Made by a program: the position numbers and the translations under genes. DNA of 64,000 bases, from positions 62,001 to 126,000 of the forward strand of contig NZ_LMPQ01000009.1 of NCBI RefSeq assembly GCF_001423905.1, read 5' to 3'. The DNA comes from Frigoribacterium sp. Leaf186. Lineage in GTDB: Bacteria; Actinomycetota; Actinomycetes; Actinomycetales; Microbacteriaceae. The notes beneath the pieces were generated by a model, which did no database searches, was not told where the DNA came from, and saw nothing but the letters and a program-made list of their open reading frames with translations. Shown here piece after piece: positions 48,268 to 57,000 of the stretch. Position 1 is the first letter of the stretch, and each line of letters begins with the position of its first letter.

Positions 48268-49317
48268 GTGCCCACCTCCCTTCCGCCCCTCGTCTTCGCG
48301 GCCACTCACGGTTCGCAGAGCAGACACGGCTCCGCCCTCCGTCGTGACGCCAGGCACGGGGTGTTCCATCGTGTTCATCCAGGGGCCTACGTCGTGACGG
48401 CGGACTGGGTGCGGCTCGACCCGCGTCAACAACACGTCCTGACGGTGCGAGCCGTCCTCGCGGGATTGTCCACGGGTGCCGTGGTGTCGCACGCGTCGGC
48501 GGTCGCCCTGCACGGGCTCCCGAGCGCGGGCTGGCCGCGCGGGCCGGTCCATGTGATCGATCCGTCGCGCGACCGGATGCACGTGACCGACCGTGTCGTT
48601 CGTCATCCCGGACCAGTCGACGCTCAGGACGTCGTCGAGGTCGACGGGCTCCCCGTGACGAACGACGTACGGACGGCCGCCGACAGGTCCAGGACGGCGT
48701 CGTTCGCCGACGGCGTGCTCTGCGTCGATGCCGTCCTGCGGCGCGCGGCGATCCGGGCCGGTTGCTTCGCCTCGGCCGCTCGACGAGACCCGACGTCGGC
48801 CGCCCGACATCGGTCGCGCGTGGAGGACGTGGCCGAGGACGCGCGTCAGCTGCTGGTCGAACGGCTGGCCCGGGCACCCGGCACGCGGGGACTCTCCACG
48901 GCTCGGCGGGTCGCGCTGTTCGCCACACCGTGGGCCGAGAACGGCGGTGAGTCGCTGTGTCGCCTGGCGCTCCTCGAGCTCGGGACCCCGGAGCCCGCGA
49001 TGCAGGTCGAGTTCTTCGACGGGCAGGGGCTGGCGGGTCGCTGCGACTTCGTGATCGGTGACGCGGCGCTCGAGTTCGACGGCAAGGTGAAGTACGACGA
49101 CGCGGCGATGCGCGCAGGCGAGGTTCCGTCGGCGGTGGTGAAGGCTGAGAAAGACCGTGAACGGCGGCTGCTGCGGTCCGGTGGCATCCGCGCGATCGGT
49201 CGATGTGACGCCGACGACGTCGCCCGTCGCCTTCCGCTCGCCAGAACCCTCCGAGACCTCGACCTCGAGCTCAGGCCGCGACACAACGCCACGATGTGGG
49301 CACACCGCCAGGTTTAG
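48268..49317 (+). CDS. AbiEi-like/DUF559 (Vsr-fold) nuclease-like protein B
   Basis: A 349-residue homologue of the protein at 19924. N-terminal AbiEi-like part: GVFHRVHPGAYVV, DPRQQHVLTVRAVLAGL, VVSHASAVALHGLP, VHVIDPSRDRM and VVRHPGPVDAQDVVEVDGLPVT. C-terminal nuclease-like part: ENGGESLCRLALLELGTPEPAMQ, CDFVIGDAALEFDGKVKYDD and EKDRERRLLRSG. Its DNA has more T/A than neighbours at several points, which could mean transfer, but this is slight. GTG 48268 is chosen by alignment with protein A (both begin shortly before PLPPLF/SLPPLVF). The stop codon TAG (49315-49317) lies in the loop of the downstream palindrome, so the last residues (NATMWAHRQV) are encoded by the repeat. Confidence 0.85.
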   Translation: MPTSLPPLVFAATHGSQSRHGSALRRDARHGVFHRVHPGAYVVTADWVRLDPRQQHVLTVRAVLAGLSTGAVVSHASAVALHGLPSAGWPRGPVHVIDPSRDRMHVTDRVVRHPGPVDAQDVVEVDGLPVTNDVRTAADRSRTASFADGVLCVDAVLRRAAIRAGCFASAARRDPTSAARHRSRVEDVAEDARQLLVERLARAPGTRGLSTARRVALFATPWAENGGESLCRLALLELGTPEPAMQVEFFDGQGLAGRCDFVIGDAALEFDGKVKYDDAAMRAGEVPSAVVKAEKDRERRLLRSGGIRAIGRCDADDVARRLPLARTLRDLDLELRPRHNATMWAHRQV

Positions 49318-49345
49318 GCATGGTGCTGTGCCCACATCCTGGCGT
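49286..49345. repeat. Long palindrome, family 3, at the 3' end of DUF559 gene B
   Basis: ACGCCACGATGTGGGCACA (49286-49304) pairs with 49327-49345 with one mismatch, and CCA at 49308-49310 with TGG at 49321-49323; the loop holds the gene's TAG stop. Same family as 48102-48159. Confidence 0.9.
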
Positions 49346-49486
49346 GGTGGCGAGCGAGGGGCGGGGCGGGGCGGCGCGGGGCGGGTGGGCGTCGCCGGGC
49401 GACACACAGGGGGGCGGCGCAGCGGGGCTGCATAGGATGTGCATCGATTCGTCCGCACAGAACCCGCTCACGGAAGAGACCCGCGC

Positions 49487-50425
49487 ATGCCCGGAATCCA
49501 CGCCGACATCACCTCGGCCTTCGGCAACACCCCGCTCGTCAAGCTCAACTCGTTGCCCGTCGAGGGCGGGGCCGAGGTGCTGGCCAAGCTCGAGTTCTAC
49601 AACCCGGGCGCCAGCGTCAAGGACCGCCTGGGCGTCGCCATCGTCGACGCGGCCGAGGCCTCGGGCGACCTGAAGCCCGGCGGCACGATCGTCGAGGGGT
49701 CGAGCGGCAACACCGGCATCTCGCTCGCCCTCGTCGGTGCCGCGCGTGGCTACCGGGTGATCGTCACGATGCCCGAGACGATGAGCGTCGAACGGCGCAC
49801 CGTCATGAAGGCCTACGGTGCCGAGATCGTGCTGACCCCCGGCCCCGAGGGCATGAAGGGCGCCGTCGAGCGGGCGAAGCAGATCGCCGCCGAGACCGAG
49901 AACGCGATCTGGGCGCAACAGTTCGAGACGCAGGCCAACGCCGAGATCCACCGGCGCACCACGGCGCCCGAGATCCTGCGCGACACCGACGGCGCGATCG
50001 ACTTCTTCGTCGCCGGCGTCGGCACCGGGGGCACCATCACCGGGGTCGGCCAGGTGCTGCACGAGCAGGTCCCCGGCGTGAAGGTGGTGGCCGTCGAGCC
50101 CGCCGACTCGCCCCTGCTCAGCGAGGGCAAGGCCGGGCCGCACAAGATCCAGGGCATCGGGGCGAACTTCGTGCCCGAGGTGCTCGACCGCTCGCAGATC
50201 GACGAGGTGTTCCCCGTGCAGCTCGACGACGCCCTGCGCGTCGCCCGCGACCTCGCCACGAAGGAGGGCATCCTCTCGGGCATCTCGTCGGGTGCCATCG
50301 TCCACGCCGCCCTCGAGATCGCGAAGCGGCCCGAGAACGCCGGCAAGCGCATCGTCGCGATCGTCTGCGACACGGGCGAGCGGTACCTGTCGACGGTGCT
50401 CTTCCAGGACCTCGCGGACGCCTGA
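49487..50425 (+). CDS. cysK: Cysteine synthase A (O-acetylserine sulfhydrylase)
   Basis: A 312-residue PLP enzyme making cysteine from O-acetylserine and sulfide. The PLP Lys is in [13 protein letters not shown], the substrate loop is [12 protein letters not shown], the phosphate loop is [10 protein letters not shown], and ISSGA and [17 protein letters not shown] complete the family. ATG 49487 follows GGAAGAGACCCGCGC. It is directly followed by cysE (1 base between stop and start), the standard pair that can form the cysteine synthase complex; the CysE C-terminus here ends RPRSD and lacks the usual terminal Ile, so complex formation is doubtful. Confidence 0.96.
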   Translation: MPGIHADITSAFGNTPLVKLNSLPVEGGAEVLAKLEFYNPGASVKDRLGVAIVDAAEASGDLKPGGTIVEGSSGNTGISLALVGAARGYRVIVTMPETMSVERRTVMKAYGAEIVLTPGPEGMKGAVERAKQIAAETENAIWAQQFETQANAEIHRRTTAPEILRDTDGAIDFFVAGVGTGGTITGVGQVLHEQVPGVKVVAVEPADSPLLSEGKAGPHKIQGIGANFVPEVLDRSQIDEVFPVQLDDALRVARDLATKEGILSGISSGAIVHAALEIAKRPENAGKRIVAIVCDTGERYLSTVLFQDLADA

Positions 50426-50426
50426 G

Positions 50427-50978
50427 GTGCGACTGGTCGCCCGCCTGCGGGAGGACCTCGACACCGTCACGAGGCGCGACCCGGCGGCTCGGGGCCGCGT
50501 CGAGACCGCCCTGGTCTACTCGGGCCTGCACGCGGTGTGGGCGCACCGCGTGACCTCGCGACTGTGGCGCGCGGGGCCGACGCCGCGCCTCCTCGGCTCG
50601 CGGTTCGTCGCGCGGCTGCTCTCGCAGCTCGTGCGGTCGCTGACCGGCGTCGAGATCCACCCGGGGGCCCGCCTCGGCGCCCGCCTGTTCATCGACCACG
50701 GCATGGGCGTCGTCATCGGCGAGACCGCGGTGGTCGGCGACGACTGCACGATCTTCCATGGCGTGACCCTCGGCGGCAAGGGACGAGGAGGCGCGCTCGG
50801 CCGCCGACACCCCACCGTCGGTGACGGCGTGATGATCGGTGCCGGGGCCGCCGTGCTCGGCGGCGTCACGGTGGGTGACGGCAGCGTCGTCGGGGCCAAC
50901 GCGGTCGTGACGAAAGACGTCCCGCCCAGGTCGGTCGCCGTGGGCGTGCCCGCGGTGGCCAGGCCCCGCTCCGACTGA
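50427..50978 (+). CDS. cysE: Serine O-acetyltransferase
   Basis: A 183-residue left-handed beta-helix acetyltransferase supplying O-acetylserine. [44 protein letters not shown] contains the catalytic His and the hexapeptide repeats; the tail is [19 protein letters not shown]. The short N-terminal helical domain marks the actinobacterial small CysE type. GTG 50427 follows the cysK stop directly (TGAGGTG). An AGGAGGCGCG motif occurs within the gene (50786-50795). Confidence 0.93.
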   Translation: MRLVARLREDLDTVTRRDPAARGRVETALVYSGLHAVWAHRVTSRLWRAGPTPRLLGSRFVARLLSQLVRSLTGVEIHPGARLGARLFIDHGMGVVIGETAVVGDDCTIFHGVTLGGKGRGGALGRRHPTVGDGVMIGAGAAVLGGVTVGDGSVVGANAVVTKDVPPRSVAVGVPAVARPRSD

Positions 50979-51027
50979 CCGGGTCACGTTCCGGGTCTGC
51001 TCCCGGGACCGGCACCGGCACACCGGG

Positions 51028-52197
51028 TCAGGCGTGGGTGAGCTCGGGCTCGCGGTCGGTCGTCGAGGAGGCGCGGCGCGGTTCGCGGGGCTCGAAGCGC
51101 CCCTTGAGCTTGAGGGCCGGCTTCTCCACGAAGTGGTGCGACAGGACGGACGTCCCGATCGCGGCGGCGAGCACGAGGACGATGCCGAGGGCGCCCTGGA
51201 CGAACGGCTCGATCAGGGCGATGAACACGACGTGCCAGAGGTACAGCGGGTACGAGATCGCACGACCGAACCAGGCGACCGGTGCGAGCGACAACACCCA
51301 GGCGACGGGCGACGACGCCACGACGAGCCCGCCGATCAGCAGCATCGAGGCCAGGCCCACGGCAGGCAGGGCGACCGCGAAGGTCAGGACGTTCTGCTGC
51401 CATCCCGAGCCGATCACGACGAGTGACGCGACGACCCCGGCGAGGCCGAGCCAGGTGGCGAGGGCTCCCCAGCGGCCGGCCAGGGCCGAGCGGACGCGCT
51501 CGGACCGCAGCACGACGGCCAGGACGCAGCCCATCAGCAACGGGGCCACGTTGAGGACCGGGCTGAAGTAGATGTCGGGGGTCGCGCCTCCGGACGGGCG
51601 GTCGTAGAGGAACCAGGTGGCCACGGCGGATGCGACGACGACGGTCGACAGGCCGGCGACCAAGGCCTTGCGGCGCGCCGCCAGGGCGAGCAGCAGCACG
51701 AGGACGGGCGGCCAGACGAGGTAGAACTGCTCCTCCATCGAGAGGCTCCACATCGGGGCGAAGACGCCCTGCGAGGTGTCGAAGAACGCCCGGGCGAGGT
51801 TGCCGGTGTACGTCAGGGCGATGAGGGCGGCTCCGATCGGGCCGAGGGTCGACCCCTGGTAGTCCCCGACCAGCCACCACAGCGCGACGCCGACGACCAC
51901 GACGGCGAGCAGCGTCGGGTACAGCCGCAGCAGGCGACGCACCCAGAAGCGACCCAGCCGGATGCGGCCGGTCGACGCGTGCTCACGCAGCAGCAGCGTG
52001 GTGATCAGGTAGCCCGACAGGACGAAGAAGACGTTGACGCCCACGAAGCCGCTGCCGAAGCCGGGCACGTGCAGGTGGTACAGCACCACCAGGGCGATGG
52101 CCACCGTGCGCAGGCCGTCGAGCGGCAGCACCCGGTCGCGACGCGTGGTCGAGACGGGGTGCTCGGTCGGCTCCGTGGTCGGCAGGGCTGAGGGCAT
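51028..52197 (-). CDS. Acyltransferase 3 (OafA/YrhL-type) membrane protein
   Basis: A 389-residue integral membrane O-acyltransferase that modifies an extracytoplasmic polysaccharide or other glycan. Family motifs: LPLDGLRTVAIALVVLYHL, FFVLSGYLITTLLLREH, RFWVRRLLRLYPTLL and MWSLSMEEQFYLVWPP. About ten membrane segments; no SGNH domain is attached. It begins at ATG 52197 and lies downstream of the MFS gene across a 25-bp tandem repeat. No sugar biosynthesis genes nearby, so the acceptor is unknown. Confidence 0.93.
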   Translation of the reverse strand: MPSALPTTEPTEHPVSTTRRDRVLPLDGLRTVAIALVVLYHLHVPGFGSGFVGVNVFFVLSGYLITTLLLREHASTGRIRLGRFWVRRLLRLYPTLLAVVVVGVALWWLVGDYQGSTLGPIGAALIALTYTGNLARAFFDTSQGVFAPMWSLSMEEQFYLVWPPVLVLLLALAARRKALVAGLSTVVVASAVATWFLYDRPSGGATPDIYFSPVLNVAPLLMGCVLAVVLRSERVRSALAGRWGALATWLGLAGVVASLVVIGSGWQQNVLTFAVALPAVGLASMLLIGGLVVASSPVAWVLSLAPVAWFGRAISYPLYLWHVVFIALIEPFVQGALGIVLVLAAAIGTSVLSHHFVEKPALKLKGRFEPREPRRASSTTDREPELTHA

Positions 52198-52237
52198 CGT
52201 TGCAGTTTGCCTCAACTTTCTTGGTGCCGCCCGGACG

Positions 52238-52312
52238 CGTGCCCCGGGCACCGGCACGGAAACGTACCCCGAGCACCGGTCCGGACACGTACCCCGAGCG
52301 CCCGCCCGGACG
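52238..52312. repeat. Three tandem copies of a 25-bp repeat
   Basis: Units at 52238-52262, 52263-52287 and 52288-52312, with core CGTACCCCGAGCACCGGTCC. They end two bases before the stop of the MFS gene and lie in the leader of the acyltransferase gene. A variable-number repeat or leader structure is possible. Confidence 0.8.
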
Positions 52313-52314
52313 AG

Positions 52315-53823
52315 CTACCCGCGTTGCTGCGGCACGCGGCGCGGCAGGGCGAACACCAGCAGGAACGACGCGAGGGCGAAGATCGCGCTGACGAGCATCG
52401 CGTGGGCGGCGGCGTCGGTGAAGCCGGTCGCGACGTCGGCGGGGGTGCGGCCCGAGATCGTCAGCGTGCCGAACAGGACGCTGCCGATGATCGCGATGCC
52501 CACGGCCGAGCCGATGCGCTGGATCGCCGAGATGACGGCGCTCGCCGAGCCGGCGTCCTGGCGGTCGACGGTCGACACGATGAACTGCACGTTCGGCGCG
52601 ATGAAGAAGCCGTTGCCGAGGCCGGCGAGCAGCAGCGGCACGAGCAGCATCCAGTTCGTCAGGTCGGCGGCGTCGACCGTCACGAGCACGAGCCACATCC
52701 AGGTCAGGCCGACCGTGACGAGCGCCGTGCCGAGGATCAGCACGCCGCGACCGAGTCGGGCAGCGAGGCGGTTGCTCTGCGACGAACTGATGATGCTGCC
52801 GATCGCGAAGGGGATCGCCACGGCGCCCGAGGCCAGCGCGCTGTGGCCGAGGCCCGACTGCCAGAGCAGCGAGATGGTGAAGAAGATGCTGGTGAAGGCC
52901 GCGAAGTAGACGAGGGCGAGCACGACGCCACCGGTGAACGAGGGGTGGGCGAAGAGCTTGGGCGGCACGAGCGGCGTCTTGCCGCGCTTCGTGTAGGCGA
53001 CCTCCCACAGGCCGAAGAGGGCCAGCAGCACGACGCCCGCGGCGATGGTCAGGTAGGTCCAGAGCGGCCAGCCCTCGTCCTGCCCCTGGATCAGCGGCAC
53101 GAGCAGGGCGACGAAGGCGCCCGAGACCAGCACGAGCCCGATCCAGTCCAGCCCCCGGTCGGGTCGGGGCACCGACTCGTCGCGCTTCGGCAGCAGGACG
53201 GCGGCGGCGATCAGGGTGATGACGCCGAACGGCAGGTTGACGTAGAAGACGAGGCGCCAGCCGTTCTCGTCGCCGAACGCCTGGATGATCAGGCCGCCGA
53301 TGATGGGGCCGAGCGCCGACGAGACGCCGATGACGGCGCCCATGATCGCGAACGCCTTGCCGCGCGACCGACCGGGGAAGAGCAACTGGATGAACGCCGT
53401 GACCGCGGGCACGAAGATGCCGCCGGCCAGGCCCTGCACGATGCGGAAGACCACGAGCTGCGTGTCGTCCTGGGCGAGGCCGCAGGCCAGCGACGCCGCC
53501 GTGAAGAGCAGCACGCCGACGAAGTACACCCACTTGTGGCCGATGCGGTCGCCGATGCGCCCCGCGGGGATCAGCGCCAGGCCGAACGCCAGCGCGTAGC
53601 CCGAGATGATCCACGACAGGGTCGACTCCGAGGCGTCGAGGGTCGTGCGGATCGTCGGCAGGGCGACGTTGACGATGGTCGTGTCGAGCAGCGCGATGAA
53701 CATGCCGAGCAGCAGCGCGACGAGCGCGTACCAGGCGTGGCGGGGCACGGCCGCCGGCTGGCCGGGGCCGGCTCCGGGCGTGGCGGGTGACGCGGCGCCG
53801 GTCGGGGCGGAGGCGTGGGACAT
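52315..53823 (-). CDS. MFS drug exporter, DHA2 (14-TM) family
   Basis: A 502-residue exporter of the EmrB/QacA type. Motifs: LLLGMFIALLDTTIVNVALPTI (motif D1), GRIGDRIGHKWVYFVGV (motif A), RIVQGLAGGIFVPA (motif B) and GVSSALGPIIGGLI (motif C). Fourteen membrane segments can be drawn. ATG 53823 is the first in-frame start with a normal N-terminus; the upstream leader of 240 bases holds a 15-bp tandem repeat and a hairpin containing AGGAGG, so leader-mediated control is possible. Substrates unknown. Confidence 0.95.
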   Translation of the reverse strand: MSHASAPTGAASPATPGAGPGQPAAVPRHAWYALVALLLGMFIALLDTTIVNVALPTIRTTLDASESTLSWIISGYALAFGLALIPAGRIGDRIGHKWVYFVGVLLFTAASLACGLAQDDTQLVVFRIVQGLAGGIFVPAVTAFIQLLFPGRSRGKAFAIMGAVIGVSSALGPIIGGLIIQAFGDENGWRLVFYVNLPFGVITLIAAAVLLPKRDESVPRPDRGLDWIGLVLVSGAFVALLVPLIQGQDEGWPLWTYLTIAAGVVLLALFGLWEVAYTKRGKTPLVPPKLFAHPSFTGGVVLALVYFAAFTSIFFTISLLWQSGLGHSALASGAVAIPFAIGSIISSSQSNRLAARLGRGVLILGTALVTVGLTWMWLVLVTVDAADLTNWMLLVPLLLAGLGNGFFIAPNVQFIVSTVDRQDAGSASAVISAIQRIGSAVGIAIIGSVLFGTLTISGRTPADVATGFTDAAAHAMLVSAIFALASFLLVFALPRRVPQQRG

Positions 53824-53858
53824 GGTGTGGCCTTTCGGGCGGCGGCACGGGCCGTGAG

Positions 53859-53963
53859 GCGAGGCGGGTGAAGGCGGTGCGTATGACGGCAGAGCGGGTG
53901 AAGGCGAGGCGGGTGGAGGCAGAGCGGGAGAGGGCAGAGCGGGTGGGGGCGGGGAGGCCGGAG
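53859..53963. repeat. Degenerate 15-bp tandem repeat in the MFS leader
   Basis: Seven diverged copies of about GCAGAGCGGGTGAAG (53859, 53874, 53889, 53904, 53919, 53934 and 53949). The region 53824-54186 has no gene; it consists of this repeat, GC-rich filler and the two hairpins listed next. Confidence 0.75.
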
Positions 53964-54040
53964 GCACCGGCGGGGAGCGGGAGGCCGGGGCGGCACGGGG
54001 CCGACGCGCGCGACGACGACGTCGGGGCGGGTGCGAGACG

Positions 54041-54079
54041 CAGGAGGCACTGGTCACCGACCAGCACCTCCTGATTTTT
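54041..54079. terminator. Hairpin with T-run upstream of the MFS gene
   Basis: CAGGAGG (54041-54047) pairs with CCTCCTG (54067-54073) and CTGGTC (54050-54055) with GACCAG (54059-54064) around an ACC loop; ATTTTTG follows on the plus strand. As a plus-strand terminator it has no clear gene in front. On the minus strand the same structure would hide the AGGAGG near the start of the MFS transcript. Confidence 0.6.
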
Positions 54080-54117
54080 GCACGTTCTGCACTCGGGCGC
54101 GCACCGCGTCGCCCGTG

Positions 54118-54162
54118 ACGACGGAGGAGGCGCAGGTCACCGACCTGCGCCTCCTCCGTCGT
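54118..54162 (-). terminator. Perfect 21-bp hairpin after the PRC-barrel gene
   Basis: Arms 54118-54138 (ACGACGGAGGAGGCGCAGGT...) and 54142-54162 pair perfectly around an ACC loop, 24 bases past the PRC-barrel stop. It shares the AGGAGG...GGTC-ACC-GACC design with the hairpin at 54041 and carries the near-motif GGAGGCGCA in both arms. Confidence 0.8.
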
Positions 54163-54186
54163 CGAGGGCTGACCCCCCGGGTCGCG

Positions 54187-54543
54187 TCAGCGGCGACCGA
54201 GGCGGCGCTCGCCGCCGGCGCCGGTCTGGTAGACGAGGCCGTAGTGCTCGAACACAGCGGGTTCGCGCGACGCCTCGAGCTCGCCGTCGGTCTCGATCGA
54301 CGGTGCGTCCTTGACGAGCTTCTTCTCGAACTGCACCTTGAGGTGCTTCGGGGTGACGACCGCGCCCTGCAGGGGCACGAAGACCAGGCGCGAGCGGCCG
54401 AGCAGCCCGGCCGTCACCGTGGCGAACGCCGGCTGGTCGGCGGCGGTGTCGAAGTAGATGCTCTCGAGCGAGCCGACCTTGTCGCCCTCGGGGTCGACGA
54501 CCGGCATGCCGATCCAGTCGCGGATGTTCTCGGCTTCGAACAT
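54187..54543 (-). CDS. PRC-barrel domain protein
   Basis: A 118-residue protein with one PRC-barrel: MFEAENIRDWIGMPVVDPEGDKVGSLESIYFDTAADQPAFATV, then LVFVPLQGAVVTPKHLKVQFEKKLVKDAPSI. These barrels appear in RNA-processing and photosynthetic proteins and as stand-alone proteins in actinobacteria, where their role is unclear. The charged tail ends GERRLGRR. Single gene ending at the strong hairpin 54118-54162. Confidence 0.9.
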   Translation of the reverse strand: MFEAENIRDWIGMPVVDPEGDKVGSLESIYFDTAADQPAFATVTAGLLGRSRLVFVPLQGAVVTPKHLKVQFEKKLVKDAPSIETDGELEASREPAVFEHYGLVYQTGAGGERRLGRR

Positions 54544-54641
54544 GGGTGCCTCCTCTGGCGGGGGCCGCGTCCCGGCCCGTCGGGTCCGACGGTAGTAGGG
54601 CCCGGGCGTCGGCGCTCAGGCACGGTGCCCGGTGCGACGGC

Positions 54642-55202
54642 TCAGGCGGGCGCCCGCCCGGCGAAGACGTCGCCGATGGTGACGCCGTCGTCGGGCCGTG
54701 ACAGCACGACGACGGCGTCGCCCGCCTCGACCGGACCCGAGTGCACGACCTTGAGGTAGGCGCCCGGTCGCCCCTCGGCCATGAAGCGCTTGACCCACTG
54801 CGGCTCGCCGAGCCGCCGGGCGAACGTGGCACACGGGATGCGCGGCTTCGTCACCTCGAGCACGAGGGTCTCGCCGACGGCCCACCGTTCGCCGACGACG
54901 GCCCCGGTGACGTCGACGCCCGACGTCCGCAGGTTCTCGCCGAAGAGCCCCGGGGTGACCTCTCGCCCGAGGAGCCCCGCGAAGTGCGCCGCGTCCTCGT
55001 CGGCGAAGGCGTAGACCGCCTGCTCGGGGCCGCCGTGGTGCTTGCGGTCGGCCTGCACGTCGGCCCGGAGGCCCAGCGGCCGGACGTGCACGGGCCCGTC
55101 CACGGGTCGCTTGTCGATGGCGGTGACGCCGATCGTGCCCGAGTCGGGCAGCAGGGCGGACACGCGGCAGACGGCGGTGACGGAGGCCTGTGTGGTGGTC
55201 AT
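54642..55202 (-). CDS. MOSC domain protein (YiiM-like)
   Basis: A 186-residue MOSC-domain protein, related to molybdenum-cofactor sulfurase C-terminal domains and to YiiM, which reduces N-hydroxylated compounds with Moco. The motifs GLRADVQADRKHHGGPEQAVYAF, GLFGENLRTSGVD and the Cys-bearing RIPCATFARRLGE are present. The Cys is the expected Moco ligand. No other Moco genes in the window. Divergent from the exonuclease gene; the intervening 174 bases hold a run of C and a copy of the GGAGGCGCG motif. Confidence 0.92.
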   Translation of the reverse strand: MTTTQASVTAVCRVSALLPDSGTIGVTAIDKRPVDGPVHVRPLGLRADVQADRKHHGGPEQAVYAFADEDAAHFAGLLGREVTPGLFGENLRTSGVDVTGAVVGERWAVGETLVLEVTKPRIPCATFARRLGEPQWVKRFMAEGRPGAYLKVVHSGPVEAGDAVVVLSRPDDGVTIGDVFAGRAPA

Positions 55203-55376
55203 GCCTCCATGGTGGCGGACGACGCGACCGACCAGGCGTCACGACCCGCGCCTCCCGGGTCCACGCGTCCTCGGTGCTGCCCGCGACGTGAGCCCCCCCC
55301 CCGACGAGTGTCACCCGGATGCGGGCTGGATGCCCATCGGGCAACCTGCCAGGCTCGCCCCGACGAAAGGGGTGGC

Positions 55377-56972
55377 ATGGCTCACGGCGGCTACGCGGTC
55401 ATCGACGTCGAGACGACCGGGCTCTGGCCCGGACGGCACCACCGCATCATCGAGATCGGCATCGTGCACCTCGACGCCGACGGCGAGGTCGAGGCGACCT
55501 TCGAGACCGTCGTCGACCCGTCGCGCGACCTCGGGCCCATCCACGTGCACGGCCTGCGCAGCGCCGACGTGCGCGGTGCGCCCCGGTTCGAGCACGTCGT
55601 CGACGACCTGTGCGACCGCCTGCGCGGTCGCGTCGTCGTGGCCCACAACGCCCGGTTCGAGGCGCAGTTCCTGGCGGCCGAGTTCGAGCGGCTCGGGCTC
55701 GAGTCGCCGCTCGGTCCCGACGGTGCGGGCGCCCTCTGCACGATGAAGCTCGCCCCCACCTACCTGCCCGGTGCCGGCCGGACCCTCGCCGACTGCTGCG
55801 CGGCCATCGACGTCGACCTCACGGACGCCCACGAGTCGCTGGCCGACGCCACCGCCACCGCCCGCCTGCTGTCCGCCTACCTGCGCATGGGCGACGCCCA
55901 GTCGTCGTGGTGGCGCGAGTGGGGTCGGTACGCCGCGCTGCAGCAGTGGCCGACAGCCGAGACCCCCCGGACGCCGCCCCACCCCCGGTTCGCAGGAGGC
56001 GCGGGCGGGGCCGACGACGGAGCCCACGGCCCCGGCCGCGCGGCCTGGCGGTCCCGGCGCCGCGTCGCCCGGACGCCCGAGTTCGCCCCCGTCCCCTCGG
56101 CGGGCGCCGTGCTGTCGGCCTCGGGCGCCGTGCCGCCCGCCGCCCCGAGCGCGGTGCCGCCGGCCGGCCCGACGGGCAGCGCGCACCTCACGGGCCCGGT
56201 CGACCTCGACCTCGACCGGGACGTCTTCGGCCTCACCGTCGAACCGGCTCCCGCCGAGCCGAGGTTCCTCGAACGGGCCACCGAGCTGCTGCCCCAGCTC
56301 CATCTCGACCGACGCCAGAACCAGTACGCGGCCATGCTCGACAAGGCGCTGTCCGACGGGTACCTCTCGCGGGACGAGGCCGACAACCTGGCCACCCTCG
56401 CCGTCGAGCTCGACCTCGACGAGCCGGCACGAGAGGTGCTGCACGACCGCTACTTCGCCTCGCTCGTCTCGACCGTCTGGGCGCACGACGTCCTCTCGGA
56501 CGACGAACGGCGGCAGGTCGACGCCGTCGCCGAGATGCTCGGCATCGCCCCGCACCGCCGCGACGCCGCCCTGGTGCCGTCGGTGCTCGAACGGGCACCG
56601 CGACCGGCGGACGACGACGAGCTCGACGAGTTCGACGTCATCGAGGGGCTCGACGAGTCCCTCGGCGCCGTGGCCGAGACCCGGGCGCCGACCCTGGCCC
56701 GGCCCGACGTCGGCCCGCTGGCCCCCGGCGCCCGCGTCGCCCTCACGGGATCGCTGAGCCAGGGTCGCGACGTGCTCGTCCGTTCCCTCGAGCGGGCAGG
56801 GCTCGTCGTCTGGCCGGCGGTCACGACCGAGACGTCGTTGGTCGTCGCCGCCGACGTCGCGTGCAGCTCGGGCAAGGTGCGCAAGGCGCTGTCGTACGGG
56901 GTGCCGGTGGTGGACGAGACGCAGCTGCCGTTCGTGCTGGCCCGTTCGCGCCGGTCACGCACCGCCGCCTGA
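55377..56972 (+). CDS. DnaQ-like exonuclease with TerB-like and BRCT domains
   Basis: A 531-residue three-domain protein. Residues ~5-170: DEDDh exonuclease with VIDVETTGLWPG (ExoI), VVAHNARFEAQFLAAEFERLG (ExoII) and DAHESLADATATARLL (ExoIII, His-x4-Asp). After an Ala/Pro linker, residues ~300-420 form a helical TerB-like region (DKALSDGYLSRDEADNLATLAVELDL; VWAHDVLSDDERRQVDAVAEMLG). The C-terminal ~90 residues are a BRCT domain (PGARVALTGSLSQGRDVLVRSLERAGLVV...SGKVRKALSYGVPVVDE). A role in DNA repair or replication-associated trimming fits the set, as in DinG/DnaQ-like actinobacterial proteins. ATG 55377 follows GAAAGGGGTGGC. Confidence 0.92.
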   Translation: MAHGGYAVIDVETTGLWPGRHHRIIEIGIVHLDADGEVEATFETVVDPSRDLGPIHVHGLRSADVRGAPRFEHVVDDLCDRLRGRVVVAHNARFEAQFLAAEFERLGLESPLGPDGAGALCTMKLAPTYLPGAGRTLADCCAAIDVDLTDAHESLADATATARLLSAYLRMGDAQSSWWREWGRYAALQQWPTAETPRTPPHPRFAGGAGGADDGAHGPGRAAWRSRRRVARTPEFAPVPSAGAVLSASGAVPPAAPSAVPPAGPTGSAHLTGPVDLDLDRDVFGLTVEPAPAEPRFLERATELLPQLHLDRRQNQYAAMLDKALSDGYLSRDEADNLATLAVELDLDEPAREVLHDRYFASLVSTVWAHDVLSDDERRQVDAVAEMLGIAPHRRDAALVPSVLERAPRPADDDELDEFDVIEGLDESLGAVAETRAPTLARPDVGPLAPGARVALTGSLSQGRDVLVRSLERAGLVVWPAVTTETSLVVAADVACSSGKVRKALSYGVPVVDETQLPFVLARSRRSRTAA

Positions 56973-57000
56973 CGGTTCAGACGCACTGCGGCCCCAGGGC

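Noticed and set aside
53787-54074. Plus-strand Arg/Glu-rich frame in the MFS leader
   Set aside because: It is the 15-bp repeat read as protein, with no ribosome site and no family.
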